DNA of 64,000 nucleotides from NCBI RefSeq assembly GCF_014650715.1, contig NZ_BMVM01000007.1, positions 310,001 through 374,000 on the forward strand. The letters run 5' to 3'. Origin of the DNA: Streptomyces bluensis (GTDB lineage Bacteria; Actinomycetota; Actinomycetes; Streptomycetales; Streptomycetaceae). The translations under genes were made by a program, and so were the position numbers. The notes beneath the pieces are model-generated. The model saw only the letters and a list, made by a program, of their open reading frames with translations. It was not told the origin of the DNA and did no database searches. The first letter of the stretch is position 1. Each line of letters begins with the position of its first letter. Below, in pieces: positions 63,827 to 64,000 of the stretch.

Positions 63827-64000
63827 TCAGGGCAGCAGGGCCGCCATACCCGGATGAGGGATCTCAACCGCGGCCTGCGGCGGACAGAGCGGAATACCCC
63901 AGCAGGCTGCCGCCGTACGGGCCGCGTACTCTGCCTGCTCGCGGCCGGCGCGTCCGAGGCCGAGCAACTCACTCGCCTGCACCGGGCTGACCAGCAGACG
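63827..64000 (-). CDS. C-terminal end of an unknown protein (partial)
   Basis: The last 57 residues of a gene that starts beyond the window, ending EIPHPGMAALLP. The visible part (VQASELLGLGRAGREQAEYA) is helical with no motif. It is the likely upstream member of the NUDIX-ABC operon, 61 bases away. Confidence 0.5.
   Translation of the reverse strand, partial: RLLVSPVQASELLGLGRAGREQAEYAARTAAACWGIPLCPPQAAVEIPHPGMAALLP

Noticed and set aside
1..64000. CRISPR arrays, tRNA and rRNA genes
   Set aside because: I looked for regularly spaced identical repeats and for tRNA cloverleaf landmarks and found none; the 20-21 nt repeats are too few and too diverged for CRISPR.

Overview
The window looks like part of a Streptomyces chromosome, or that of a close relative. 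GC content is very high, GTG starts are common, consecutive genes often overlap by four bases (ATGA or GTGA), and the edge genes (exonuclease III, an MBL-fold hydrolase, a fused PcaD/PcaC protein) are typical of that genus. Everything here was read by eye. Family names rest on visible motifs, not on database searches.

Layout. (1) 1-2.6 kb: core genes on the minus strand (xth, MBL hydrolase, pcaL). (2) 2.8-4.0 kb: a tyrosine integrase that probably marks the start of an acquired island, followed by 1.3 kb of decayed sequence. (3) 5.3-24.2 kb: the most striking region. A Ser/Thr kinase is followed by four very large, translationally coupled genes: a SNF2-type helicase, a 1,841-aa adenine-N6 methyltransferase, a 2,240-aa DEAD-box/DUF1998 helicase and a UvrD-like helicase with an N-terminal RelE-like domain. 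Together they look like an anti-phage system combining parts of DISARM, BREX and Druantia. (4) 24.4-29.1 kb: AT-richer accessory genes (membrane protein, pYEATS protein, HNH-like protein), with a family of 20-21 nt spaced repeats in the gaps. (5) 29.2-42.4 kb: a MFS exporter and what I read as a RiPP locus in two arms. One arm has a Cys-less precursor, YcaO, TfuA and two 2OG-oxygenase-like proteins. The other has a Cys-containing precursor, two SagB-type dehydrogenases, a methyltransferase and two PhyH oxygenases. Three genes of the second arm and the next gene out carry frameshifts. (6) 42.5-45 kb: a PD-(D/E)XK-like nuclease and IS and gene remnants. (7) 45-57 kb: PhyH, two kinase/phosphotransferase-fold proteins, a T-box leader in front of a broken seryl-tRNA synthetase, BtpA and SIS proteins, NUDIX, HAD, Ham1, GNAT and asparaginase genes. 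(8) 57.3-60.5 kb: GNAT, HD, NUDIX, an HTH regulator and a HAD hydrolase, with a shared operator-like motif. (9) 60.6-64 kb: a minus-strand operon of NUDIX, ABC exporter, a 63-aa membrane protein and a HemC-like/methyltransferase chimera.

Working picture. The kinase and four-gene operon probably form one defence module. The helicases would sense or process DNA and the methyltransferase would mark self. The YcaO/TfuA and SagB arms could modify one or both precursor peptides, with the MFS protein as exporter and the TPR protein as regulator. The many indels in regions 5-7 point to gene decay or to homopolymer errors in the assembly.
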